NCBI GenBank assembly: GCA_963816855.1
Contig: CAWFMA010000026.1
Span: 124,001 to 188,000 of the forward strand
Origin: DASTFP01 sp963816855
Lineage (GTDB): Bacteria; Verrucomicrobiota; Verrucomicrobiia; Chthoniobacterales; Terrimicrobiaceae
Reading direction: 5' to 3'
Length of the DNA: 64,000 nucleotides
Shown here: positions 46,594 to 55,311 of the stretch, piece after piece
How positions within the stretch are numbered: the first letter of the stretch is position 1
How the letters are laid out: every line of letters begins with the position of its first letter
Made by a program: the position numbers and the translations under genes
The notes under the pieces: model-generated
The model's input: the letters and a program-made list of their open reading frames with translations, nothing else
Told to the model about the DNA's origin: nothing
Database searches by the model: none

Positions 46594-47087
46594 TCGGCCA
46601 CCGGCCGGACGCCCAGTACCGGTTTGGCAGGACCATAGAACAGGGCGACTGGTACCTTGTGGGGAACACCTGGAAATGCCGGAATTACAGCCCCCCAGGA
46701 ACAGACGATAACAAGTTCAAGCAGGACGAAGACAACCACCCGGACAATGATCACATTTACGTGATCGACGGCCCCGGCCCCCCAATCCCCCCCGGCATGG
46801 ACGCCGTCCCCGGCAAGCAGGCTGAAATACCGCGCGACGACCGGCCGAACGTCAGGGAATACGTGTACATGATCACCGCGATTGAGACGGTCGACGTCAA
46901 ACTCGGCTCAGGCTCATGGACGCGGATGGCGGGCGGAGAGATAAAATGGTTTTCCGTCACGTGGTTGCAGAAAGTGGGACGCGACCATTGGCGAAGGAAA
47001 CCCGGAGATGAGAATAAGATCGTGCAGGGATCGATCGACGCCATGGAAGCCGGTGCCATGACGGGCCAGCCTCCCGCTGTGCCATGA
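46503..47087 (+). CDS. Hypothetical protein, possibly the continuation of the preceding frame
   Basis: 194 codons from MRERTDVPDALGLDADPDDG. The sequence is protein-like: IRGTVIGHRPDAQYRFGRTI, QGDWYLVGNTWKCRNYSPPG, VREYVYMITAIETVDVKLGS, KWFSVTWLQKVGRDHWRRKP. It is acidic in the middle, with no membrane segment or signal. The overlap with the preceding frame suggests one ancestral gene split by a frameshift near 46500. Repeat copy E starts 15 bases after its stop. Function unknown. Confidence 0.45.
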   Translation: MRERTDVPDALGLDADPDDGRNWMEIRGTVIGHRPDAQYRFGRTIEQGDWYLVGNTWKCRNYSPPGTDDNKFKQDEDNHPDNDHIYVIDGPGPPIPPGMDAVPGKQAEIPRDDRPNVREYVYMITAIETVDVKLGSGSWTRMAGGEIKWFSVTWLQKVGRDHWRRKPGDENKIVQGSIDAMEAGAMTGQPPAVP

Positions 47088-47102
47088 GGGGGAACTAGGA
47101 GG

Positions 47103-47228
47103 TGCTCATACTGTCAAAGGGTAAGGGTACCCTTCCACGCCTGCCCCTCTTGCCGGTCATCCGCCTAACCTAGCACGTGCTAGTTCTGGCCACTGTCCCA
47201 ATCGCCTCTCCGCCCAAACGCGGGCCAA
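47103..47228 (+). repeat. Dispersed repeat, copy E (extended form)
   Basis: TGCTCATACTGTCAAAGGGT then AAGGGTACCC, continuing into about 90 bases shared with copy F (TCTTGCCGGTCATCCGCCTA, AACGCGGGCCAA at the end). Of the following sequence (47229-47589), only a reverse-strand scrap near 47350-47420 (GLTGRAVARG) recalls a recombinase HTH. Confidence 0.65.
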
Positions 47229-47589
47229 CTGCCCGGCTTCCTCGAGTTGCCGGCGCCACCCCCACCCGATTCGCGGGTGCCGCCCGGAAGTAGCGGCCTT
47301 CCCGAGTCAACCCACCGCCGCCCTAAACCGCGCTGGGCTTCGAACTGCCCTATAAGTCTTGAAGACATTCGAACTCGGAAGCCCAAGCTCCCCTTGCGAC
47401 GGCGCGACCAGTAAGGCCGTGCGCCGGCAATCGGGTCAACGTCATTGCGGTAACCGTCAACGCTTGGCCGGCGAGGTTCCTTCCAGTTCGCGATTCCCGC
47501 AAGCGCATAAGAATCGACGACATTCTTGAGAAACTCTGACCTTTTATCGGCTGCCCCGAGAACACCACAAACATCGTAAAAGCACCAAT

Positions 47590-47778
47590 ATGCTTGAGCG
47601 GCTCAATCAGGAGATCAAACATGTCATTCGCATCTTTCCCAGCGAGGAGAGCGTGCTGCGACTCATCCGGGCGCTGGCGGTCGAAATCCATGAGGATTGG
47701 ATCGAAGCCCACCGTTACCTCAACATGGAAATGCTTCGCGAACAACATAAGCAACTCCCGTTGCTGGAGGCCGCCTAA
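47590..47778 (+). pseudogene. IS256-family transposase C-terminal stub
   Basis: 62 codons: MLERLNQEIKHVIRIFPSEE, SVLRLIRALAVEIHEDWIEA, HRYLNMEMLRE. This is the well-known C-terminal end of IS256/Mutator transposases (LERLNKEI.RRT.VV.IFPN..S.LRL..A...E...EW..G.RYL.ME). The catalytic DDE part is gone. A perfect inverted repeat follows directly. Confidence 0.75.
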
Positions 47779-47790
47779 AGTGAATGCGAC

Positions 47791-47889
47791 GGCTTGTTCA
47801 CAAACTGGCTTGGCGCCAGCGCCGGAGCTCTGTCCCTCCGGGGCTCCGGCTACCGCAACCTCGCCCCGCCGGGCGTTTGTGAACAAGCC
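47791..47889. repeat. 99-bp inverted-repeat unit beside the IS256 stub
   Basis: GGCTTGTTCACAAAC at 47791-47805 is perfectly complementary to GTTTGTGAACAAGCC at 47875-47889. Inside, GCCGGAGC and GCTCCGGC form a second stem. It can fold into one long branched hairpin. It may be a small non-autonomous element or an IS end. Confidence 0.6.
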
Positions 47890-48298
47890 TTAAACGCTTT
47901 CCCAACTCCTATCTTGATCTCCTTTTTGCTGAACTTGACGGACGCAACACCAACCAATTCGCCATCCAATTCGGGGAGACATTTAACAAATGAGGCTTAC
48001 GCACAATGGAATGGGGGCTACGTGCCCCCCATAATCGCACGGCTCGAGGGAACTGGTGGGCGCTGCCGCGTCTCAATGAAATCGGAGCCGAACGAAGAAA
48101 ATAAACCGACCCTAAACACAAAACTTCGGATAAGTTCATCTCCGCAAGGGATTCCTCCCAGTAGCGTCTCGACCACCCACCGACCTCACGGTGCCCGTTT
48201 GCCCACGCAGATAAAGCACTTTCGAGATGAAGCAAAAATCATCGTTAAATTCTGCATCCAGCTTCCTTCGATTATTGCGAATAGAAACGACGTAGACC
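47890..48298. other. Intergenic stretch without a recognisable gene
   Basis: Between the hairpin unit and the aldo/keto reductase stop. Contains GGGGGCTACGTGCCCCCC (a short hairpin near 48013) but no gene I can support. Confidence 0.4.
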
Positions 48299-49270
48299 TC
48301 AGCAACCATCGAAATAATCGACGCGATCCCACGGCGCCGAAACCAGGGGTAAGGCGGTGCTGGCTATCTTCGAAAGTCTCTCTCGCCGAGCCGCGGTCAT
48401 TGGCTTGAAGTTGCTGGCAACCGCGGCGTTCTCTTCTAGATGCCTCAGGCTGTCCAGTCCCACAATGGCCGAGGTAACGCCTTCGAGACTCAATGCGTAT
48501 CGGAGGAGTTCCTTGGCGGGCAGACCCGACTCGCGGGCAAATCGGATCGTTTTCATCGCGATCACGCCTGTCTTTCGCTCGCGCGCCAGCGGCAGCAGTT
48601 CGTTTTCGTAACGGCCATTGTCCGGCCGGGTGGACGGGAAGATCGTCAGCACGCAGTCAGGATCAAACCGCATGCATTCGATCAGAATTGCCGCCGCGGA
48701 ATGGCCGGTCACTCCAAATGCGCGGATGATCTTCTGGTCCCTTGCCTCGCGGGCAGCGCGCACGGCACCAGATTCAATGGCGCCTAGATTTCCCAACTCG
48801 TGAGGTCGCAGGTCGTGCAGTTGGTAAAGTTCGAGATGATCTGTCCGCAGAACCTGCAAGCTGCGGTCAAGATCACGTTTGAAACCGTCGTAGTCCCGCG
48901 CGTCGCTTTTGCTTGCCATAAAGACGCGATCTCGATTTCGCAATAAAACCGGAGCAATCATTTCTTCGCTCGGACCGTAGGTGCGTGCCGTATCCCAATA
49001 GTTGACACCGTGGGCGAGGGCCGATTCGAGCAACGCGTAGCCGGCTTCCCGGTTACCTCCATAGCCATCCATAAATGCACTGCCCAGTCCGAGACCGAGA
49101 ATCGAAAGATCCGCATTGATACGGCCGAGTCGACGGCGGTCAACTCGCCGAGATTTGGCGTCGACCAGATTTGAGTCTGCGCGTGCACTGAAAGGTGAGA
49201 GCAGACTTTTAACGGCCGCGGCAAACAGGATGCGCCTAATGAAATCCCGGCGAGAACTTCCGGCTTTCAT
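48299..49270 (-). CDS. Tat-exported aldo/keto reductase
   Basis: 323 residues with a twin-arginine signal (SSRRDFIRRILFAAAVKSLL). The reductase body shows LSILGLGLGSAFMDGYGG, the Asp/Tyr site region GVNYWDTARTYGPSEE, VFMASKSDARDYDGFKRDL, LELYQLHDLRPHE, IIRAFGVTGHSAA and VIAMKTIRFA. Catalytic Asp, Tyr, Lys and His are in place. Export by the Tat route implies folding with its cofactor in the cytoplasm. The substrate is unknown. The gene is intact although both sides carry mobile-element debris. Confidence 0.92.
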   Translation of the reverse strand: MKAGSSRRDFIRRILFAAAVKSLLSPFSARADSNLVDAKSRRVDRRRLGRINADLSILGLGLGSAFMDGYGGNREAGYALLESALAHGVNYWDTARTYGPSEEMIAPVLLRNRDRVFMASKSDARDYDGFKRDLDRSLQVLRTDHLELYQLHDLRPHELGNLGAIESGAVRAAREARDQKIIRAFGVTGHSAAAILIECMRFDPDCVLTIFPSTRPDNGRYENELLPLARERKTGVIAMKTIRFARESGLPAKELLRYALSLEGVTSAIVGLDSLRHLEENAAVASNFKPMTAARRERLSKIASTALPLVSAPWDRVDYFDGC

Positions 49271-49451
49271 GTTCGAAGCTAGCTTTCGACCGATACCCTG
49301 TCAATGGACCGAGCCCCAACTCCGCTCGTGGGCATCGGGGCTCTCATTCGCCGAAAGGGCCACCGCCTCTCCTTGCTAACCGCTTACGCCCAAAGCAACA
49401 CAATGGGAAGGGGACCACCAGAAAATGGTCCCCTTTCTTTCCCCCGCCAGC

Positions 49452-49924
49452 ATGGACAACAACGACCTTAATCCCCTGCAACGCTTCATCGCGAAGCGGG
49501 AACTCGAACACAAAGCAGTGGCTCCACTGGAGAGGCCACCGCCTGTATCTGCACCTGTGCTCGTGCGCGCTCATATCCGGGAATCGGGCGGCTTGCCTAC
49601 GCGGCGGCCACCTGGCATGGCGGCCCTCTCTTTCGTGCTCGCCTTTCTCGCCGTCCTTTACGAGGTGCCCCGCGAGACGTTGATGTCTGCGGTCACTTTC
49701 ACGGCCGTCGGCAGTCCTATGCGCTCACCGCAGCACGCCTCCAGAACCTCGGCAAGAGCTTGTGGTGGCTCGGGGTCTGGCTGATTCCCTTTGTTGGGTT
49801 CTACATCACTATCCTGTGCCTCGCAGCGCCCACAGGCTACGCCCAGCACCGACAATGGACACTGTCGGCGGAGCGATCGCTGCACTGGCAGCCCTCGTCA
49901 CCATCGCTTGCCGTATTTGGATGA
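49452..49924 (+). pseudogene. Small membrane protein gene with a frameshift
   Basis: The first frame gives MDNNDLNPLQRFIAKRELEH, then RPPGMAALSFVLAFLAVLYE, a membrane segment. After about 49715 the natural reading moves to another frame: ALTAARLQNLGKSLWWLGVW, LIPFVGFYITILCLAAPTGY, AQHRQW, which looks like the second membrane half of a DUF805-like protein, ending at a TGA at 49922-49924. Function unknown. It lies just left of repeat copy F. Confidence 0.45.
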
Positions 49925-50059
49925 CAATAAGCCCTAACGATATTCGTAATAATAGCGGTCGGCTGGACAGCGTTGGATTGGCGTTTAGGTGGACAAAGGC
50001 CCGGCAAAGGTAATTCCTCTTGTACCCTAAAATTCGGGTTGGTGCTAAGTGGGGCCGGG

Positions 50060-50193
50060 GCTCATACTGTCGAATGGCAAAGGGCAAGGGTACCCCTTTC
50101 ACACCGGCCCCCTCTTGCCGGTCATCCGCCTAACCCAGCACGCGCTAGTTCTGGCCACTGTCCCAATCGCCTCTCCGCCCAAACGCGGGCCAA
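50060..50193 (+). repeat. Dispersed repeat, copy F (extended form)
   Basis: GCTCATACTGTCGAATGGCA then AAGGGCAAGGGTACCCC, continuing with about 90 bases almost identical to copy E. It ends exactly where the ISL3 transposase homology begins, so it marks a junction. Confidence 0.65.
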
Positions 50194-51041
50194 GTTGCGG
50201 CGCAGGTCGAGCTGTGGCTGGGGAGCGCGTCCATTCGTTGCTTCGCATCGCCCAGAGTCCGCGGGTCAAATCAGCTCCCTGCTGGCGCAGGCTCTTGCGA
50301 ACGGCATCGAGAGCCTCTCCAGCCAGCTTCATGATATGGAAGAAGACGATGCGGGCGTTGGGAAAGTGGGCTTGGACTCCGGCGATGTAGGCCGGGCCCA
50401 TGTCCATGACGACCTCGGTAATGGCCTCAGCCTTGGCTCGGTGGGCAGGCATGGCCGCGAGGAACTCCGTCACGGCCTGGGCACTGCGCCCTTCGACCAT
50501 GAGCAAAGGTCATGGCTCTCGGCGTCGAGAACGACGGTCACGTAGCGATGCCCTTTGCGGGCGCTGGTTTCGTCAATCATCAGACGGCGCACCTGGCTCC
50601 AGTCCTTGGCGGCATGGGCCTCCGTGACATAGTGCTCCAGCACTCCAGAGTAATTTGTCACTCTCGGGCCACCGCCGACACGCTCATCTGCTGACCCAGC
50701 AGCAAGATCATGACCTCCATCATCAGGGTAAATCCGCTGCTAGGCCGCGCCCAAGGCCCCGCGGCCTGCAAGATGCCGTCCTCTTGGCACTGGCTGCGCG
50801 GCACCCGGGAGATCAACTCGGTGCGATGCTGCCAAAAGTCCAGATGCCGCCACTTCTTCGCCACCATATCGTGAACCGGAGAGAATTTTGCGCATTGCGG
50901 GCAGGGATATTGAGAGCCGAGCTCGAAATCCAGCCACATTTTCAACTCCCGGCCGGCGACGTCCATCTCGCTCTTGACCACTTTCCACCCACTACCCGAT
51001 CCCCAGGGCCTTCCCGAAAAGAAGATTTGCGTCCAAATCAC
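50194..51041 (-). pseudogene. ISL3-family transposase, frameshifted and truncated
   Basis: The reverse strand from 51041 holds in succession a zinc-ribbon N-terminus (GSQYPCPQCAKFSPVHDM, HLDFWQHRTELISRVPRSQC), an HTH-like part (MSVSAVAREMTNYSGVLEHY), the first DDE acidic residues (VRRLMIDETSARKGHRYVTV), and AITEVVMDMGPAYIAGVQAH with FPNARIVFFHIMKLA. At least two frame changes break it. The C-terminal third, with the last catalytic Glu, is missing: homology stops where repeat copy F begins. Confidence 0.8.
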
Positions 51042-51163
51042 TTCGATTGCCGCGATGCGACGGCTCCTGTTCCGAGGGCTATCAGCTTAGTCCGGATCGA
51101 GACGCGGCGGTCGCGGAGCAGGTTTGATACTGCTAATCTGCTCGACGCAGGGTAAGTTGTCGC

Positions 51164-51565
51164 ATGAACGAGCAACAGAATGTTAAAAGGGTCCAGGAAA
51201 TCTACGCGGCATTTGGCCGGGGCGACGTTGCGTTCATTGTTTCCCAATTGACCGACGACATCCATTGGGTGAGTCACTTCGATTCGGTTGTTCCCTGGAG
51301 CGGCGACTTCTCGGGGAAAGAACGGATCCCCCACTTTTTCGAGGCAATTTTTCAGTCCGTGGATGTCGAAGCATTCGAGCCTAATGAGTGGATTGCAGAA
51401 GGTGATACTGTCGTGTCACTGGGAGAGTTTGGATGCCGTGTCCGCGCCACCGACAAACGTTCCCGCACACGCTGGGTCTTCATCTGGAAGTTTCGTGATG
51501 CCAAGGTCTTTTCGTACGAGCAGTTTCATGATCCTGCCCTAGCCCTAGCGATCGCCTTCCGGTAA
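51164..51565 (+). CDS. SnoaL-like/NTF2-fold protein
   Basis: 133 residues forming one SnoaL-type cone: VKRVQEIYAAFGRGDVAFIV, LTDDIHWVSHFDSVVPWSGD, FSGKERIPHFFEAIFQSVDV, EGDTVVSLGEFGCRVRATDK, VFIWKFRDAKVFSYEQFHDP. The family includes ketosteroid-isomerase-like and polyketide-cyclase-like proteins; function cannot be narrowed. It is intact, unlike the SnoaL remnant at 35.5 kb, and is divergent from the ISL3 remnant. Confidence 0.85.
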   Translation: MNEQQNVKRVQEIYAAFGRGDVAFIVSQLTDDIHWVSHFDSVVPWSGDFSGKERIPHFFEAIFQSVDVEAFEPNEWIAEGDTVVSLGEFGCRVRATDKRSRTRWVFIWKFRDAKVFSYEQFHDPALALAIAFR

Positions 51566-51929
51566 GCTAGTCGGTCTTCCGACCTCGCTGAACACACCTT
51601 GATCATAAGCCCTGTCCTCGGGTTCGGGCATCTCCTGACGAAACGCGAGCGCACCTTTATTCCGTTGGACCAGGCCCAGGCGTCCTAGCTCTTGGCGCGC
51701 CCCCTCAGGCGCCCTGCCATCTTCGCGATTGGGGGTCCACCATAGCGGAGCGCCCATCAAAAGCCGGTGGCGGGCCTCCTGGCGTAAAGATCCTTTACTC
51801 AATAGGCGAGAAATTGTTCGGTCGGCTCCGAGCCCCCAGATTTTTTCATTTTAAAGTGAGTATTTAACCCTAGTATGAATGTTTGTTCACTTCAGGTCAT
51901 GACAACCCCAAACTAAGAGGAGAGAAAAG
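51566..51929. other. Intergenic stretch; promoter region of the SDR gene
   Basis: No gene is supported. The last 100 bases turn A+T-rich and include the ribosome binding site AGGAGAG seven bases before the SDR start. Confidence 0.4.
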
Positions 51930-52658
51930 ATGGCAAAGGAATTAGAAGGTAAGGTCGCCGCTGTCACCGGTGGGGCGTCGGGCATCGGACTGGCCAGCAC
52001 CGAGGCGATGCTTGCGGCTGGCGCGCGCGTGGTGCTGGTCGACCGCGATGAGGCGGCGCTAACGCTACTCCGCGAAAAGCACGGCGACGCGGTGATTCCG
52101 CTGGTCATCGATCTGCTTGACGCGAAGAGCTGCGCGACGCTGATGCCGCAGATCCTGGAGAAGGCAGGCCAGCTCGACATCCTGCACGCCAATGCCGGTA
52201 TTTATATCGGCGGCGACTTGGTCGATGCCAACACGGACGCGATCGACAGGATGCTAAACCTTAACGTCAACGTGGTGATGAAAAACGTCCACGATGTCCT
52301 GCCGCATATGATCGAGCGTGCTACGGGCGACATCGTGGTGACGAGTTCGTTAGCGGCCCACTTTCCCACGCCCTGGGAGCCGGTCTATGCGTCGTCCAAA
52401 TGGGCTATAAACTGCTTCGTGCAGACTGTACGCCGCCAGGTCTTCAAGCACGGCATCCGCGTTGGCTCGATCTCGCCCGGTCCCGTCATCAGCGCGCTTA
52501 TCGCCGACTGGCCGGAGGAGAAATTGAAGGAGGCAAAGGAATCAGGCAGCCTGATCGAAGCAAGCGAGGTGGCCAATGTGGTGATGTTCATGCTGACACG
52601 GCCACGCGGGATGACCATTCGCGACGTGGTCATGCTGCCCACCAATTTTGACCTCTAG
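51930..52658 (+). CDS. Short-chain dehydrogenase/reductase
   Basis: 242 residues with a strong ribosome binding site. Cofactor loop AAVTGGASGIGLAST, VLVDRDEA preferring NAD(H) (Asp after the second strand), ILHANAGIYIGG, the catalytic Ser in VVTSSLAAHFPTPW and YASSKWAINCFV (YxxxK). The C-terminal part (EASEVANVVMFMLTRPRGMT) is typical of ribitol/sorbitol-type SDRs. The substrate is unknown. It is intact and lies between the SnoaL gene and repeat copy G. Confidence 0.92.
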   Translation: MAKELEGKVAAVTGGASGIGLASTEAMLAAGARVVLVDRDEAALTLLREKHGDAVIPLVIDLLDAKSCATLMPQILEKAGQLDILHANAGIYIGGDLVDANTDAIDRMLNLNVNVVMKNVHDVLPHMIERATGDIVVTSSLAAHFPTPWEPVYASSKWAINCFVQTVRRQVFKHGIRVGSISPGPVISALIADWPEEKLKEAKESGSLIEASEVANVVMFMLTRPRGMTIRDVVMLPTNFDL

Positions 52659-52881
52659 CCTGTCTTTGAGGCCCGAAATCGCAAAGAACGAGGCAGTTTT
52701 TAGGCGGCTTTTGCAAGGAGGCAAGCGTTTTCGAGGCGTCCTAACTGGCGCGCCCCTCAGCCCGAAGCTTGCGCATCGTCGCGGCCTTCTTGGCTCTCCT
52801 GCGCTTGGCGCGCTCCTACTCGGCCTTAACCTCCGCTCCGGTCGCCGGTCGCAGACGGTTCCGTTCGTCAGCAGGTAGGGG

Positions 52882-52920
52882 GCTCATACTACCGAAGGGC
52901 AAAGGGCAAGGGTACCCTCC
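52882..52920 (+). repeat. Dispersed repeat, copy G
   Basis: GCTCATACTACCGAAGGGCA followed by AAGGGCAAGGGTACCCTCC. It is the rightmost copy, about 400 bases before the stop of the intact serine recombinase. A reverse-strand scrap near 53090-53160 (GMTGRGIAKELAEFKCF) resembles a recombinase HTH. Confidence 0.65.
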
Positions 52921-53315
52921 TACAGAGGCAGCGCCCGCTCCTTGCCAACATCTACTCCACCAGAGCACGTGCCAGTCCAAGGCTGTTCGCACTTTACAAT
53001 CGTGGCCCGAGTCGAATTCGCTGCGGGCGACGACGGATCTCCACCAGCACACAACCGGAGCCGCTCGCTTCAAGACGCTGAAAACATTTGAACTCGGCTA
53101 GCTCCTTTGCGATGCCGCGACCCGTCATTCCGCGCACCTGCAACGGGAGCATCGGCCTCACGGTCCACAGTGTGCGCTCGGCCAAGCCGGATTTCTCGCA
53201 GCCTCGCTGCGGCCAAGCCCATCACCATGTCCCCTTCCAGTCGCCTTTTCAAGCTCGTCTCAAGCCCCGTGTAGGCCTTTTTCTTGATTTCGAGAGTAAG
53301 AACCGCGGAGATCAA

Positions 53316-53906
53316 TCATGCGGCGAGCCTGAACTCTCTGAGGACCTGAAAGACGCTGCCAACCGGAAGCGAAAGCTCCGCTGCGATGGCACGTCCGGTG
53401 CGGCCTATCGCCCTCAGCCGGGCGATATCCTCACGGTGCGCATCTAATGTCGCGGGGCGACCCAGCCTCACACCTTTCTTCTTCGCTGCGGCCAGTCCCG
53501 CATTGACGCGCTCGCGAATAATTTCACGTTCGAACTCTGCCACTGCGCACAGAATGTGACGCTGCAACTTGCCGGCCGGATTCCCCTCCGAAGTGTCGAT
53601 ACCCTGCGCGGGTACGATCAGCGCCACCTTGTGCGTATTGAATTCATCGATCAATTGTGACAAGTGCGACAGACTACGCCCAAGTCTATCGAGTTTGAAG
53701 CAAACGACGAGGTCCACCTTTCCGCGCCGAACTGCGGCCATAAGCTGGTCTAGTCCCTTCCGGCTGCTCTTCGCGCCCGAAATCACATCGCTGATTTCCT
53801 CAACATCAGTCCAGGCACGCCGCGTGCAGTATTCTCGGAGATCTTGAAGCTGCGAGTCGTGGTTCTGTTTGTCTGTGGAGACGCGGGTATAGATGAGCAC
53901 CCTCAT
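53316..53906 (-). CDS. Small serine recombinase (resolvase/invertase family)
   Basis: 196 residues. The catalytic Ser is in MRVLIYTRVSTDKQNHDSQL, with the conserved Arg residues in FKLDRLGRSLSHL and EFEREIIRERVNAGLAAA. The C-terminal HTH (IGRTGRAIAAELSLPVGSVF) binds the site DNA. The gene looks complete and functional. It resolves or inverts DNA at paired sites by double-strand exchange. Its 3' flank (about 85 bases from 53232) and coding sequence recur at 44.2-44.7 kb, and the dispersed repeats lie on that same side. No transposase or cointegrate-forming gene is next to it. Confidence 0.92.
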   Translation of the reverse strand: MRVLIYTRVSTDKQNHDSQLQDLREYCTRRAWTDVEEISDVISGAKSSRKGLDQLMAAVRRGKVDLVVCFKLDRLGRSLSHLSQLIDEFNTHKVALIVPAQGIDTSEGNPAGKLQRHILCAVAEFEREIIRERVNAGLAAAKKKGVRLGRPATLDAHREDIARLRAIGRTGRAIAAELSLPVGSVFQVLREFRLAA

Positions 53907-54186
53907 TCTCTACGTTACGCGAGCGCACGCTAAGCTTGCATGAGAAACTAGTGTTTTTCATGCACCGCTTTCAATACCGTGCCTTCTCTGTAACTCGAAG
54001 GTCATTTTGAGAGGGGGATTTTCATGCGACCCCCTACGCCGGCGGTTAAATTCCACGCGTGCAAAAAGGCTCCCCTTTTCATTACACCAGTAATTAAAGG
54101 GTCGGATTCGTTTTTTTGCTCGTTCGTCACATTTTTTGCAAAAGAGATATGTCTCTGGCGAATCAAGATGTAAGCGTCTCGCTGCG

Positions 54187-54567
54187 ATGGCCTCCAAATT
54201 TTACTACCAGAATAGCGCCTCAGACCCTGTTGGGCCAGTAGGCTTGCAGGAACTTCTTGTAGCGAGGGCGGCGGGGGAAATTCAGGACGATCTGATTTGT
54301 CCCGAAGGGCAATCGCAGTGGGCGAAGTTTGAGTCGCTGTTTCCGGCACGTCAGTCGATCCAACGCGCGGCTGCGAATGTCGTAAGGAATGATCGACCTG
54401 CGAAGGTGACGGTTGTCGATGTCGACATGCCGTTTTTAAGCATGGTTGGCTTCATGGTCAAGTTGGCGGTGGCGGCTGTTCCTGCGATGATAATCTTATT
54501 CGGCGTGGGGCTGTTCTTCTTGTTTGCCTGGCTGGCAGCTGCCCCTTTAGTCCCTTTAGGGAGGTAG
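54187..54567 (+). CDS. GYF_2-domain membrane protein
   Basis: 126 residues from MASKFYYQNSASDPV. Residues 1-55 are a GYF_2 domain (DPVGPVGLQELLVARAAGEI, ICPEGQSQWAKFESLF). After a linker, a long hydrophobic stretch (VKLAVAAVPAMIILFGVGLF and following residues) anchors the C-terminus. GYF_2 modules are commonly attached to small membrane proteins; the function is unknown. A clear hairpin follows the stop. Confidence 0.75.
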   Translation: MASKFYYQNSASDPVGPVGLQELLVARAAGEIQDDLICPEGQSQWAKFESLFPARQSIQRAAANVVRNDRPAKVTVVDVDMPFLSMVGFMVKLAVAAVPAMIILFGVGLFFLFAWLAAAPLVPLGR

Positions 54568-54572
54568 ATATA

Positions 54573-54591
54573 AGCCGGCGGGACGCCGGCT
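54573..54591 (+). terminator. Hairpin after the GYF_2 gene
   Basis: AGCCGGCG and CGCCGGCT form a perfect 8-bp stem with a GGA loop, five bases after the stop. No T-run follows, so it is a hairpin terminator candidate rather than a classical one. Confidence 0.5.
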
Positions 54592-55011
54592 AGAATTGCC
54601 GGAATGGGATTGCTTCCGGATCGGTCGAAGGGATTTACCGAACCGAAAATCTTGTAAAGGAGCCGAGCAGGGTTCGCTCGCAACGCGGCCTCGACATGCC
54701 GGCGCTTGTCTCGATTCGAGCGGTTACCGTGCGCAGTGTTCGCCAAAGGCAGAGATATGGATTCGCGCTCCCAGGTGCCCCCCTCGGCGAGAAAATCTTG
54801 CGGAAGCGTGACGCCTCCGGAAAGCTTTTGGCTGACTATTCGCTTGCGTAGCGGACGCGTCTCGTGGTCGTTCCGACGAGCGTTTCTCTCCAGGGCTCGT
54901 TCCCGGCGGCTAATTTGTTTTTCCAATTCCGGGGTCCGACCCGGCGTTAGAGTAAAGGTTTAAGCTGCTGGCTGTGCGTTTTATTTGGAGGTCTGTGTGG
55001 CTATTTTAGTT
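54592..55011. other. Intergenic stretch without a supported gene
   Basis: A 191-codon reverse frame covers this region but runs on through the terminator hairpin into the GYF_2 gene. Part of it (VEAALRANPARLLYKIFGSV) looks protein-like, so a decayed gene is possible. I do not call one. Confidence 0.35.
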
Positions 55012-55200
55012 GGGTCTTTCCTAGATTGGAATGTCAATTTTTGGCAGGAACCTCGATAAACACAAGCGCCGGAGCTCAATTATTCGACTCGCCTTAAAAC
55101 CACATCATTTTCCGCTCCGAAAACCCATGTAAAACCTGATTCAATGGGCTTTCGGAACGGAAAATGATCTTTTGAGTAGTTCTTAATCTAGGAAAGACCC
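55012..55200. repeat. MITE-like element with perfect 16-bp terminal inverted repeats
   Basis: GGGTCTTTCCTAGATT at 55012-55027 is perfectly complementary to AATCTAGGAAAGACCC at 55185-55200. Inside lies a second inverted pair (ATCATTTTCCG near 55104 and CGGAAAATGAT near 55167). It is A+T-richer than the surroundings and encodes nothing. It sits about 110 bases beyond the integrase stop. Confidence 0.7.
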
Positions 55201-55311
55201 TTTAGTTTTATTAAGTTGCTCGCCGAATCGTAGCGCAACTCGCCAAACACAAGAACAATTATTGACAAAAAGCCATGATGTTCAATGGCTTGTCTAGGCA
55301 ATAGAAAATTG

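Noticed and set aside
47162..47170. GCCTAAC inside repeats E and F as an attC R'' box
   Set aside because: No matching L boxes or GTTRRRY partner lies at a suitable distance, so the match is probably chance.
36615..52920. Interpretation of the seven dispersed repeats as a CRISPR array
   Set aside because: Spacing is irregular and in kilobases, the repeats are imperfect, and no cas genes are present.
36615..52920. Interpretation of the dispersed repeats as integron attC sites
   Set aside because: They lack paired R'/R'' and L'/L'' boxes. Only the sites at 58.26 and 59.51 kb have that structure.
54351..54926. 191-codon reverse frame between the GYF_2 gene and the MITE
   Set aside because: It runs through a hairpin and 217 bases into the better-supported GYF_2 gene, and I recognise no family. 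A decayed gene in its first half is possible.
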